Part shown: piece by piece, positions 46,577 to 55,900 of the stretch
Layout of the letters: every line of letters begins with the position of its first letter
Numbering within the stretch: the stretch's first letter is position 1
Assembly: GCF_902497555.1 (NCBI RefSeq)
Contig: NZ_CABVGP010000002.1
Location: 2,554,501-2,618,500 of the forward strand
Direction: 5' to 3'
Source of the DNA: Amycolatopsis camponoti
Lineage (GTDB): Bacteria > Actinomycetota > Actinomycetes > Mycobacteriales > Pseudonocardiaceae
DNA length: 64,000 nucleotides
The notes under the pieces: generated by a model
What the model was told of the DNA's origin: nothing
Database searches by the model: none
What the model saw: the letters and a program-made list of their open reading frames with translations, nothing else
Made by a program: the position numbers and the translations under genes

Positions 46577-48052
46577 TCACAGCGCCAGGCGGTTGCGCAG
46601 TTGTGCGTCGACACCGACCAGTTTGAGCGACATTGCCAACGTCGCGGTCCGGTGATCATATGCAACCACAAGCTGGAGATCGCGATAAATCTCTGCAAGA
46701 TCGGTTCTCTGTGCGGAGGCCGGATCGATATGGTCAATTTCTCGACCACTTGGTGCACTCTCGGCGTCCAGCTCGGCTAGCCACGCGCTGACAACTTTGT
46801 GGACGCGATCTTCTCTGACCGAGACCGAGTGCGGGTGGGTCGCGCGCCTGGATGTGCCACGTTGCACGCAGCGGTAGTAGTGGTGCCGGCCAGTTGTTGA
46901 GCTTTCCATCTTCCGATCGCAGGTGGCGCATCGGATAAGGCCCTGGAATAGGTACTCGTGACGGGTGCGGCGGCCGTGACGTTCGGCTCTGCTGCGTCCG
47001 GCGAGGGTCTTTGCGCGACGGCGCAGTTGAACTTGGGTGAATTGCTGAACGGTGACGATCGCAGGGTGTGCTGGCAGTCGGGACCGGACGACTCGGTCGG
47101 GTGACGCTCGTCGGAATCGGACGGTGTGTCCGGCGGAGACGTCGTCGGGGTCGAGGAGGACTTCGGTTTTGGTCCAGCGGCCGAAGACCGCGTAGCCGGT
47201 GTAGCGCGGGTTCTCGAGGATCGATCTGATGGTCCTTCCGAGCCAGCGGTCGCCGCGGCGGTGTGTGTTCTGTTCGGGGTGGCGTGCGGAGGGGCAGGGG
47301 ATGCGGTCGCGGTTGAGTCCGGTGGCGATGGCGTGGTCGCCGAGGCTGCGGAGATACTCGGTGAAGATGCGGCGGACGACGGTGGCTGCTTCGTCGTCGA
47401 TGTGGAGAACCCGCAGCTGGAGGCCGTCGGCGGCTTTGCGCGGGTGGGGGTGTGGTCCGCCATCGATGACGATGTAGCCGTAGGGTGGGCGTCCGCCTTC
47501 GTGGCGGCCTTCGTTGATGACTTGGGCGTCCATGGAGGCGCGTACGCGGGCTTGGACGTGTTGGCGTTCGGATTCGCTGATGCCGCCGAGGAGGCTCATC
47601 AGCATGGTGTGGGGGGGGGTACGGGGTTGGTAGGGGCCGCCGAGTTCGGTGACCCAGAGTTCGACGTTGTAGGCGGCCATGCGGGGTGCAGTGAGGGAGA
47701 ATTGGTTGCCGAACCAGCACCTGGTGCCTTCGCCGCCGACGACCGCCGTCCACCGGCGCGTCGTGGGCTTGAGCCCGTCCAGGAGGCGACCGGCCTCCGG
47801 TCGGCGGTGCCAGGGAACGGAGCGGGACTGGCCGACGTCGAAGTACTCTTCGACGACCTGGCCGCCAAGCGGCGCTATGAATCGGCACGCGTTGCGCAAC
47901 TGCCAGCTACGGGATGTGGCTGGGTCTTGTTGGTCCTCGGTCGAGCATCTGCCGTAGAAGGCGAACGATTGCACGTTCGTCTCGGTAGCTGAGGCGGGCG
48001 TACTTCCCCATAAGGCGTCGAGCTCAGCCCAGGGATCAGTCGGGGCGTCCAC
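46577..48052 (-). CDS. serine recombinase of a second subfamily, intact
   Basis: This 491-aa protein (GTG start) is clearly different in sequence from the other recombinases here. The catalytic domain has nucleophile Ser37 (FYGRCSTEDQQD). The recombinase domain has GGRPPYGYIVIDGG and ENPRYTGYAVFGRW, and the zinc ribbon has LIRCATCDRKMESS and YRCVQRG. There is no frameshift. The upstream ribosome-binding site is weak, so an internal start is possible. It may mobilise the defence genes to its right (inference). Confidence 0.88.
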   Translation of the reverse strand: MDAPTDPWAELDALWGSTPASATETNVQSFAFYGRCSTEDQQDPATSRSWQLRNACRFIAPLGGQVVEEYFDVGQSRSVPWHRRPEAGRLLDGLKPTTRRWTAVVGGEGTRCWFGNQFSLTAPRMAAYNVELWVTELGGPYQPRTPPHTMLMSLLGGISESERQHVQARVRASMDAQVINEGRHEGGRPPYGYIVIDGGPHPHPRKAADGLQLRVLHIDDEAATVVRRIFTEYLRSLGDHAIATGLNRDRIPCPSARHPEQNTHRRGDRWLGRTIRSILENPRYTGYAVFGRWTKTEVLLDPDDVSAGHTVRFRRASPDRVVRSRLPAHPAIVTVQQFTQVQLRRRAKTLAGRSRAERHGRRTRHEYLFQGLIRCATCDRKMESSTTGRHHYYRCVQRGTSRRATHPHSVSVREDRVHKVVSAWLAELDAESAPSGREIDHIDPASAQRTDLAEIYRDLQLVVAYDHRTATLAMSLKLVGVDAQLRNRLAL

Positions 48053-48561
48053 GACGCCACATCGTGAGTTGTGCAGCTATGACGTTGTTTGCCATGGTCA
48101 TCAGAGTCCGCGACGCGAGATTCTCTGACCAGAGATCTACCCCTTTCGAGGCGGCCAGCGGTCGGAGAATCAGGTTGTCGGCAATGTCAGCGCTGATCTC
48201 AGCGGGTCAACGAGGGTCGCCTCCCCATTGGGCGGATTGGGTCAAGTTTGGGATCAACCCGTGATAGCGGGATGGGTGACGCCGTGCTTGACGTGATGAG
48301 CAAGTCGGTCGATCTGCTCGAGTACCTCGTGAGGGCTCGAAGCGAGGCTGAGGTGCTATACATGGATTCGCGTGCCGTGCGCGGGGCAGGTTGTGGATGC
48401 TGCCGCTCGGAGGACCGTCGGCGTGGATGGGTCGCTTGAGATAATTCGGTGGCAGTCGCGTAGGCCAGGGCTTGGTGGAGGTACCGCACGACGATGACCG
48501 CCGGTCCGCCGGGTCGGCGTACTCGGTTGCCCAGCTCGAAGAACAGCACGGCACTGCGTGA
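48053..48561. other. intergenic region, nothing recognised
   Basis: Several short frames occur on both strands without domains, start sites or family resemblance. Confidence 0.45.
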
Positions 48562-48849
48562 CTACCTGTCGGCTGCTGAGACTCCGCATTCGGATCCGTT
48601 CGTGTTGTTGTGCGCGGGAAAACGTCCGTCCTGTTTCAGGCGGAGTTTCTTGCCGCAGCTGGGGCACGGGTTTCCCGAACGCGTCCGGCGGCACTTGTGC
48701 CCGGGAGCTGTGGTTGTGTATTCGGTGGTACCCGATCCCGGGCACGCTTTCTGCGTCCACTCAAGGAATTTGGTCTTACCCGAGTAGTGCTTGGGGACCG
48801 TGCCGTTTTTGTTTTTGCGGAGTTCGAAGCAGCAGTAGCCGCAGTGCAT
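48562..48849 (-). CDS. small double zinc-ribbon protein
   Basis: This is a 95-aa protein with two similar modules: C-x2-C followed by KNKNGTVPKHYSG and CPGSG, then CPSCGKKLRLKQDGRFPAH followed by a late Cys. Each has the spacing of a Cys2-His-Cys ribbon. It is 36 bases downstream of the HEPN-like gene on the same strand and probably cotranscribed. Function unknown; nucleic-acid or protein binding is likely. Confidence 0.65.
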   Translation of the reverse strand: MHCGYCCFELRKNKNGTVPKHYSGKTKFLEWTQKACPGSGTTEYTTTAPGHKCRRTRSGNPCPSCGKKLRLKQDGRFPAHNNTNGSECGVSAADR

Positions 48850-48885
48850 GTCGGGCCTCCCGGCGCGCGTTGAGGCGGTGCAGGC

Positions 48886-49368
48886 CTACTGGTCTTGAGT
48901 GCTGTCGGGGTTGTCGGTTGCTCCAGCTGCCGGGTTCTTGAGTGCGGCAAGGTCGTTGATGGTGGCGACGACGACGTTCCAGGCGATCCGGACGGTGCTG
49001 TCTTTCGGCGAGTAGCCCTCGGTGAACTGCTTCTTGGGGTGGACGAGGTTGCGGTGGTTGCGCAGCACGTGGGCATAGTCGACGACATCCTTGGGCAGCC
49101 AGCCCTTTTCCTGGGCGAGGTTGATCAGGCTCTCCAGGTGGTCGGTGGGGGCAGGACCGTTGCGGTGCTGGCTCAGCGCGACGTCGTAGAGCACTCCCTC
49201 CAGGAGGCTGCCGAGCATGATGATCGCAGCAGTCGGTGCCCCGCCATGCCAGCATGCCTGGGCTTCGTTGAGCCGGGATTTGAGCTGCTCGCCGAACACG
49301 GCATCGCTGACCATGTCGGCGAGGCTGACGGTGAGCTGCACGGGAGCCTTCATCGCGGGCCGGTTCAT
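48886..49368 (-). pseudogene. HEPN/DUF4145-like protein, 5' end frameshifted
   Basis: A 160-aa helical protein ends its core with VLRNHRNLVHP, the R-x(4-6)-H motif of HEPN RNases (Arg103, His110). A preceding segment in the same frame (ELNELLAVEGYQVIYRSG, from about 49,462) and one in another frame (KYLDDDETRVLVTR) resemble the N-terminal domain seen before HEPN in AbiJ-like abortive-infection proteins. This suggests the full gene began near 49,520 and is broken by one frameshift. Translation from ATG 49,368 would still give the HEPN domain alone. Confidence 0.6.
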
Positions 49369-49620
49369 CGTCGGGGTCTGGGTAATGAGCGCGGGCCGTC
49401 CGGATCGGTAGATGACCTGGTAGCCCTCGACCGCGAGCAGCTCGTTGAGTTCCTGGTGACCAGGACACGGGTCTCGTCATCGTCGAGATACTTGCAGAAA
49501 GCTGGCTTCGCGACTTGCCATGATGCAAGCAACTCCACGGCACAACACTGCCGAGGAGGATGGCAGGCGACTGGCTCAGCTCCGGGATTCTATTCGACAG
49601 TACTGGCCGGCACGCCGACG

Positions 49621-50583
49621 ATGCGCGAGATCCCCCTCTCCAGCTTGGCGCGGGTGGTCGCTGCGTTGGACTTCATTGCTCAGGCCTTCTCGACCGGTGC
49701 TCCGGCCGGTGCAGACGTCGCTGAGCACATCGGGAGGCTGTTCACCAGCCACGACGACCTCGATGCCGCGCTCGTCGGCGCCGAAGACACTCTCGCCACG
49801 CTCGCCGACCGGTTCGATCTCGCCGATGACACGACCGGCGAGCTCAAGCAGCTCCTCGTCGAGTACGCGACGCACGTGGCCGCCGAACTCGAGACCGGTT
49901 CGGCACGAGCGCACCGTGCGTTGGTCTCACTGCAGCCAAGGTTCGAATCGCTCGAGGAGACCGCCGTTACGGAGTCCGAGGCCCAGACATTGATTGAGCG
50001 AGGAGCACTGACGGCATCCCGAGGTGGTCGCCGAGGCGACTGGGACGGCCTTCTAGTTTGGTGTGATCCCGACACCGGGCGCGCGGTGAGGTTCGCCCTG
50101 CGGCTAGTGCGCGCGCTGCCCGGCATGCACGCCAACCTGCGTCGCTTGCACGCGTCCTCGTCGACCGCGACCGGGCGCGCTCGAGCCCTGGTGTTGGCTC
50201 GTGCCTGTCTCGACCCCCGGTTGGGCCCGGCAGTCTTTTCGGCCGCGGTGGGCGACCACTCGTGGCGCAAGCTTTACGACGAGGCAGACGATGACGACCT
50301 TCCCCGCGTTCCGGCGTGGCGGGACGGGCCCACCGTAGTCGTGCCGGACCTGCTACGGGCGACCGGTCGGGCCGGGGGACGTGGGCGGCCTCCGGCAGCT
50401 CGCGATGACACCGCTGCGCGAGAGGAGATCAGCAGACAACGTCGAGAACGAACCCTTGAGCACGACGAGGCGTTGCGGGAGGCGTTCTCGACCGGTAGGG
50501 AACGCCGCGGGCATCGAGCTTGCGGCTTCGCGACTCGACGTCGGCTGATAGGTGCCGGCGGCGTAACGGTGACGCGCTCGTAG
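49621..50583 (+). pseudogene. DUF2397-like (Wadjet type II JetA-like) remnant
   Basis: About 320 aa resemble the middle and C-terminal part of DUF2397/TIGR02677 proteins: REIPLSSLARVVAALD, then a helical segment, FALRLVRALPGMHANLRRLH, and LDPRLGPAVFSAAVGDHSWR. The family is usually about 480-500 aa, so the N-terminal winged-helix part is missing. The last residues appear out of frame, with an alternative end GIELAASRLDVG. Partner genes (DUF2398, DUF2399) are absent. It sits directly before jetABCD-2. Confidence 0.6.
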
Positions 50584-50624
50584 CCGATCTTCCGGGCATC
50601 CACGCACCGAGGGGGTGGCACAAG

Positions 50625-52169
50625 ATGAGTGCTCCGCGGACCGTGGGCCGCGCCGTGTTCGACGAGGCCTTTGGCGGGCGGGTGCGGGCACTCCTGCGAG
50701 CCCGGCCGGTCGCGGACGCGGCTGACAATGCGAGCCGGCAGTCCTGGGGCACCCACGACTACGACGTCGTCACCCTTGCGCTCGCCGCCATCGACACGGT
50801 GATCTCCCGGCAGGGTTTCGATGAGGAAGTGACCTACGACGAGGCTGTCAGCGGCCTGGCGAGGCTGGCGGCGAGCGCATGTCCCGAGCAGCCCTCCGAG
50901 GTACACGAAGCGGTCGCACGGTACGTCATCGATGCGCTGCTGAACCGCCGGGAACGCGAGGCCCCGTTCGCCTACCAGGTCTCGGACTTCTCGCTCGAAC
51001 CTGACGGATCCGTGCACCACCGGGCGATTGCTGTGGAGTTCCGGCTGTTGAGCGAGCACGAAGACCAGCAGCGGGGCGTGAACGTGCTCCGGGCGTCCGC
51101 GGACGCGATCAACGCGCTGGTCGGGGGTTTGGAATTTGACGTCGAAGACGAGCAGGCCGCAGTCGAGCTCATGCTCGATCGGCAGCTCAAGCGAGGCGCG
51201 TTCGGCCAGGCGGAGAAGGCCGCGGAGCGGTCGCGGCTGCTGTCGGTGCGCTACAGCGACGAACTGCGCGCGCTCCTGACCGACACCGTGCGCGACATCC
51301 GTACGGTCCTCGACCGCTGGGCCCAGGACGTCCCGGCGCAGTTCGAGCGCAACCGGGTGCACCTCGAGGAGCGGCTCGGCGCCGAGAGCAGGCTGCTCGA
51401 CCACGTACGGAGCGCCCTCGACACGGCAGAGGCAGATCCCGCCGTCACCGCGGCGGCCGCCCGGATCGCGGGTCTGCTCGAAGAATGCCGTCGCCGGCAC
51501 ACCGAACTGCATGGCAGGCTGGTCGGCGCGCGGACGATCTTCCTCGACGAACAGCTTCGCCAGTCCTTCCGGCCGATCGGAGGGCTGCGGAACCCGGACA
51601 TCGCCGACGGTGTGTTCCTGCCGCTGTTGACCATGGCCGCCGAAGACGCGGCGGAACCGGCCGAGGCGTTCGCCGTGTTCGTCGCGGGGCCACAGGTGCC
51701 CCGTATCGTGCGGTTCGCCGACCTGGTCGACGACCTGCTCGCGCCGCGGCGAGAACCCCGGATCGACGAACCACCGCTCGACGAAGAACTTGGCGACCCG
51801 GACCCGCCCGCGGTCTCGCCCGAGATCCTGGCGGCCGCTACGGCCGTAGTCGACTCCGTCCCGCTGCCCGCCCGACTGTCGGCGTTGCTGCTTGCCGTCC
51901 AAGCCGCCGACCTGCCCGGCGAACTCGATCGAGGTGCTGTCGAGCGGCTCGTCGTGCTCGCGGCGCTCTGGACCTACGCCCCGGAGACCGCGGAAGACTT
52001 CTCCACCGCAGTGGACACCGCCGCCCACATTCTCGGCCCGGCCGCAGTGGTCGACGCCGACGGCAGCCTGATCGACCTACCCGGCTGGTCGGGAGACGAC
52101 CTGATCGTGGCCGAAGACGAAGAAACACTCGCCCGCTGGGCAGCGACTTCCGTTCAGGAGGTGTCATGA
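50625..52169 (+). CDS. jetA: Wadjet-like JetA (operon 2)
   Basis: This 514-aa protein has ATG 50,625 preceded by GAGGGGG; longer in-frame starts lack a site. It has the same layout and length as the operon-1 protein, with local similarity such as VARYVIDALL (compare VARFVLDHLL) and ERSRLLSVRYSDELRALLTD (compare the operon-1 segment around SRTYSANVRRMIIE). It is predicted to be the kleisin of an SMC complex. Its TGA overlaps the jetB ATG (ATGA). The family assignment rests on the four-gene context. Confidence 0.72.
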   Translation: MSAPRTVGRAVFDEAFGGRVRALLRARPVADAADNASRQSWGTHDYDVVTLALAAIDTVISRQGFDEEVTYDEAVSGLARLAASACPEQPSEVHEAVARYVIDALLNRREREAPFAYQVSDFSLEPDGSVHHRAIAVEFRLLSEHEDQQRGVNVLRASADAINALVGGLEFDVEDEQAAVELMLDRQLKRGAFGQAEKAAERSRLLSVRYSDELRALLTDTVRDIRTVLDRWAQDVPAQFERNRVHLEERLGAESRLLDHVRSALDTAEADPAVTAAAARIAGLLEECRRRHTELHGRLVGARTIFLDEQLRQSFRPIGGLRNPDIADGVFLPLLTMAAEDAAEPAEAFAVFVAGPQVPRIVRFADLVDDLLAPRREPRIDEPPLDEELGDPDPPAVSPEILAAATAVVDSVPLPARLSALLLAVQAADLPGELDRGAVERLVVLAALWTYAPETAEDFSTAVDTAAHILGPAAVVDADGSLIDLPGWSGDDLIVAEDEETLARWAATSVQEVS

Positions 52170-52906
52170 CGCTCGGCCAGCAGGATTTTTCGGACGTCGG
52201 CATACTCATCGGCTGCGCGCTCCGCCCGAAGCAGCGGCCTGGCGCCGATTCCGACTACCGGACGCTGCTCGGCCGCTACCGCGAGGACGCGGAATTCCAC
52301 AACGCGGTGACCAGCGTCCTCGACGGACTGGACCTGCAGGTGCTGTCCGCCGGCAAGCTAGGACTGGTGCTGGGCGCGCGCCGTGAATCGGTGTTCGCGT
52401 ACCGGCTCACGGATCTGCCCAACGTGGGCACGGTGCCCCACCGACTGCTGGTCGGGCTGATCAGCGCGGCCATCGCGGCTTACGTGTTCCCGGCCCCGGC
52501 CGACTTCGACGACGACCGCGTCCGGTGGGTGTCGGTCGACGAGATCGAACGGTTCGTCCGCGACGCGTGCGATCGGCTTAAGCGCGCACCGGAACCCCAA
52601 ATGCTGGAAGATGTGTCGTTCGAAGAAGCATGGCGGACGTATGACCGACTGTCTCCCGGCTACAAGGCTGATAGGGGGAAGGGACAGGGACGTCGCTCGG
52701 CCGCGTCCTCCACTTATTGGGTCGCGAACGTCCTGAACTGGATGGTCGACCAAGGCCTTGCGCGGCTGGCGCCGAACCGCGGCCCCGAGACTTTCCAGCT
52801 CCTCGAACGCTTCCGCATCCAGGTCGGTGAGCTGGCGGGCAACGCGACCTACGAGCTGTTGGCCGCGAGGCGCCGAGGCGACCACACTCCGGTGGTGGGG
52901 ACGTGA
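52166..52906 (+). CDS. jetB: Wadjet-like JetB (operon 2)
   Basis: This is a 246-aa protein, identical in length to operon-1 JetB, with an AGGAGG site inside the end of jetA. A helical N-terminus (GILIGCALRPKQR), a central beta/winged-helix part (VGLISAAIAAYVFP) and a later winged-helix region (YWVANVLNWMVDQGLARLAP) fit a KITE subunit. It overlaps the jetC GTG by four bases. Confidence 0.72.
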   Translation: MTLGQQDFSDVGILIGCALRPKQRPGADSDYRTLLGRYREDAEFHNAVTSVLDGLDLQVLSAGKLGLVLGARRESVFAYRLTDLPNVGTVPHRLLVGLISAAIAAYVFPAPADFDDDRVRWVSVDEIERFVRDACDRLKRAPEPQMLEDVSFEEAWRTYDRLSPGYKADRGKGQGRRSAASSTYWVANVLNWMVDQGLARLAPNRGPETFQLLERFRIQVGELAGNATYELLAARRRGDHTPVVGT

Positions 52907-55900
52907 CCTACCAGCTTTCGTCCTTCCGCCTCGCAAACGTCGGGGACCGTGCCGCCCGCTTCACGGATCTGACGCTGGACGTCTCGACGGCGGGCGAGCG
53001 AGCACCAGTCGACTCGATTCTCTGGCTGCGCAACGGCGGCGGGAAGTCGAGCCTGCTGTCGCTTTTCTTCGCGCTGTTGCTCCCGCTGCGCAAAGACTTC
53101 ATGGGCAAGACGGTCAAGCGTCACCTCGAGGACTACGTGTCTTCCGGCGACACGAGCCATACAGTGGCGGAATGGGTGGCCCAGCCCGGCGGCGACGCCA
53201 GCCGGCCGGCCCGACTGGTCACCGGCGCCGTCTACGAATGGGACGAACGGCGAAAGCCCGCCGACCCGGATCGCGACCGCGAGAAGCTCAAGGGCTGGTA
53301 CTACAGCTTCTTCGCCGTCCCGGGTGTACTGGACCTGCCCGGCCTGCCGGTGCGCGACGAATCCGGCCGGACGCGGACGATGGCCGAGTTCGTGAACGTG
53401 CTCAAGGAGATCGCGGCGGCCAATCCCCAGCAGTTCAGGTTCGTAATCACACGCCAGCGTGGTGAGTGGACGGACGCGCTGACCGCGCGGAACCTCGACC
53501 CGGCGGTGTTCGCCTACCAGAAGCAGATGAACCATTCCGAGGGCGGCGTCGCCGGGCTGTTCGAATTCGCGACCACAGACAAGTTCATCGACTTCCTGAT
53601 CGATCTGACAGTTGACAGCACGCAGCCCGACCTCGTCGCGAACAACCTGCGGAAGGTCGTCGACGTGCTCGCGCGCAAGCCCGGCCTGCTCGTCGACCGG
53701 GAATTCTGCGGGGAGCTGGAAGGCAGGCTGGAGCGGCTCGCCGAACGGCACATGCTGGCGAAGGCGGCGGCCGAGGCGGCCACGGGAGCACGCTCGTCCG
53801 CGGCCCGGCTCGCCGGAGCGTTTCGCACCGCGGCTTCGGCGCGGGAGGACGACCGGAAGTGGATGGAAGAAGAAGCGAAGCGACTGGGTGACAGCGCTCG
53901 CGCGCTGGATCGGGAGCGCAGCCGGGTCAACGACATCGCGAGCGAGCTGTACCGGGTCGCGGCGAACCACCGGAAGAAGACCGCGAAGGCTGAGTGGGCA
54001 AGGGCGACCACCACCGCGGACGAAGCCAACGACGAGGACCTCGCTTGGCAAGCGGTGGGGCACCTCGCCGATCGGGTCGAAGCTCACCTTCACGCGGAAG
54101 ACGTGCGGCAGCAGATCGCCCAGGAGGATCGGGAGACGGCTCCGCTGCGGGAAGCCCGCGACGACGCCGCGGCGACGCTCAAGGCCCGTTACGCGCAGCT
54201 CTCTGAGGAGGAGCACGAAGCCGAAACGATGGCGGACACGGCGGCGCGGGAGGCGCAAGCGGAAGCGGGGACGGAAGGTTTTCGCGAGCGGCAGAACCGG
54301 AAATTGGCGACCGAAGCGAGTGTGCGCGCCGAGAACGCTCGTGGTCGGCTGATCGAAATCCACGACGAGGTGGTCGCCGCTGTCCGGCTCGGCGACCTTC
54401 CGGATGACGAGGCCGATCCCGCGATCGTCCTAGCCGAGACGAAGCAGAACCGTCGGGAGAAGGAGGATCTGCTCGGCCAGGTGCGGCAGCGCCGTGAGGC
54501 CCGGCCCGCGGTTCGCGCCGCACTGGAAGCGCAGAGCCGGAAGCTGGCGACCGATCGCGCAGCCAAGACCGCCGAACGTGATCGCCTCAATGGCGACCGG
54601 CGCAAGCTCGCGGCCAGGGTCGACGCACTCGCGACGGACGTCCGTCTCGCCGAGCTGACCCAGCTGGCCGACGGGACCCGGCTCGACCTGTGGGCCGAGG
54701 CCGCGGACCTGCGGGCGGCGCTGACCCGGGAGGCGTCGGCCGCCGAGTCGGCCGTCGTGGCCACCCGCGTGGACGCCGCCGAGGACAACCGGGCACTGGA
54801 CGGGCTCCAGGCCAACGACTTCCTGCCCACCACGCGCGACGCCGAACGGGCTGCGGAGGTGCTCGTGGCGGCCGAGGTACCGGCGACACCGGGCTGGCAG
54901 ACCCTCCGTGACCTGGTCACCGAAGCCGAGCGCGCATCGGTGCTAGAGAATCCTCGCGTCGCGGAACTCGCCGCTGGTGTGGTCGTCGCCGACGGCGACG
55001 CGGAGAACGCCCGCCGTGCTCTTGCCTCCAAGCCGTGGTATACGGTCGCGCACGTCGCGGTATCCACAGCTACGCAGTTCGAACGGGCGGTGGCCGCGGC
55101 GCCGCCGGCACACCTGGTGTTCCCCAGCGAACCCGCGCTCTATGACCGCGATGCGGCGGAACACGCGCGAGCGGACCGTGAAGAGCGTAGGCGCGACCAG
55201 GACCGGCGGATCTCGGAGCTGCAGGAACAGGCGAAGGCGGACAGGGCGCTGCTGGCGACGCTGGAGTCGCTGCTCGAAGACTGCCCGGCGGGGCACCTCG
55301 ATGCGCTGGAGAAGGCCGTCGAAGAGTGTGACGAGGCGATCTCGGGCCTGACCGACGACGATCAAGTCGTCCGGGCGCAGATCGATGAGCTGGACGAGCA
55401 GGAAACCGAGGACGCGGTAACCGAAGCCGGCTTGAGCGACGAGCTGAACGCGCTGGCACAGCGGATCGAGCGGCTGAACGCGCTGGCGAAGCGGACCGCC
55501 GAACGGCCGGGGATCCAGCTGGCGATCGCGCAGCTCGACAAGGAGGTCGAGGTCTGCACCGGCATCGCCGATGAGGCCGCAAGCCGGGTGTCGGAATTGC
55601 AGGAGACGGAGCGAGCCGCTCGTTCGCTGGCCTCGCAGCACCAGGCGAACTGGAAGCGGTACGAACGGGATTCCACCCAGGTCACCCTGCTCGACGGCGA
55701 TCGGGTGGCCGTCGTGACCGGCGACGGCGATCTGTTGTCGTGGCTGAGCAGCCGGTTCGCCGAGCTGGACTTGCAATGGCAGACCGTGGCTTCCCAATCC
55801 GTGCTGGCCGAGCGTCTCACCGCACACCTCGAGCGAAGCAAACGGGCGGACCGGGCGCTGGCCGAGTACCCGGAATCCGCGCGCGAGCTCGCTCAGCAGC

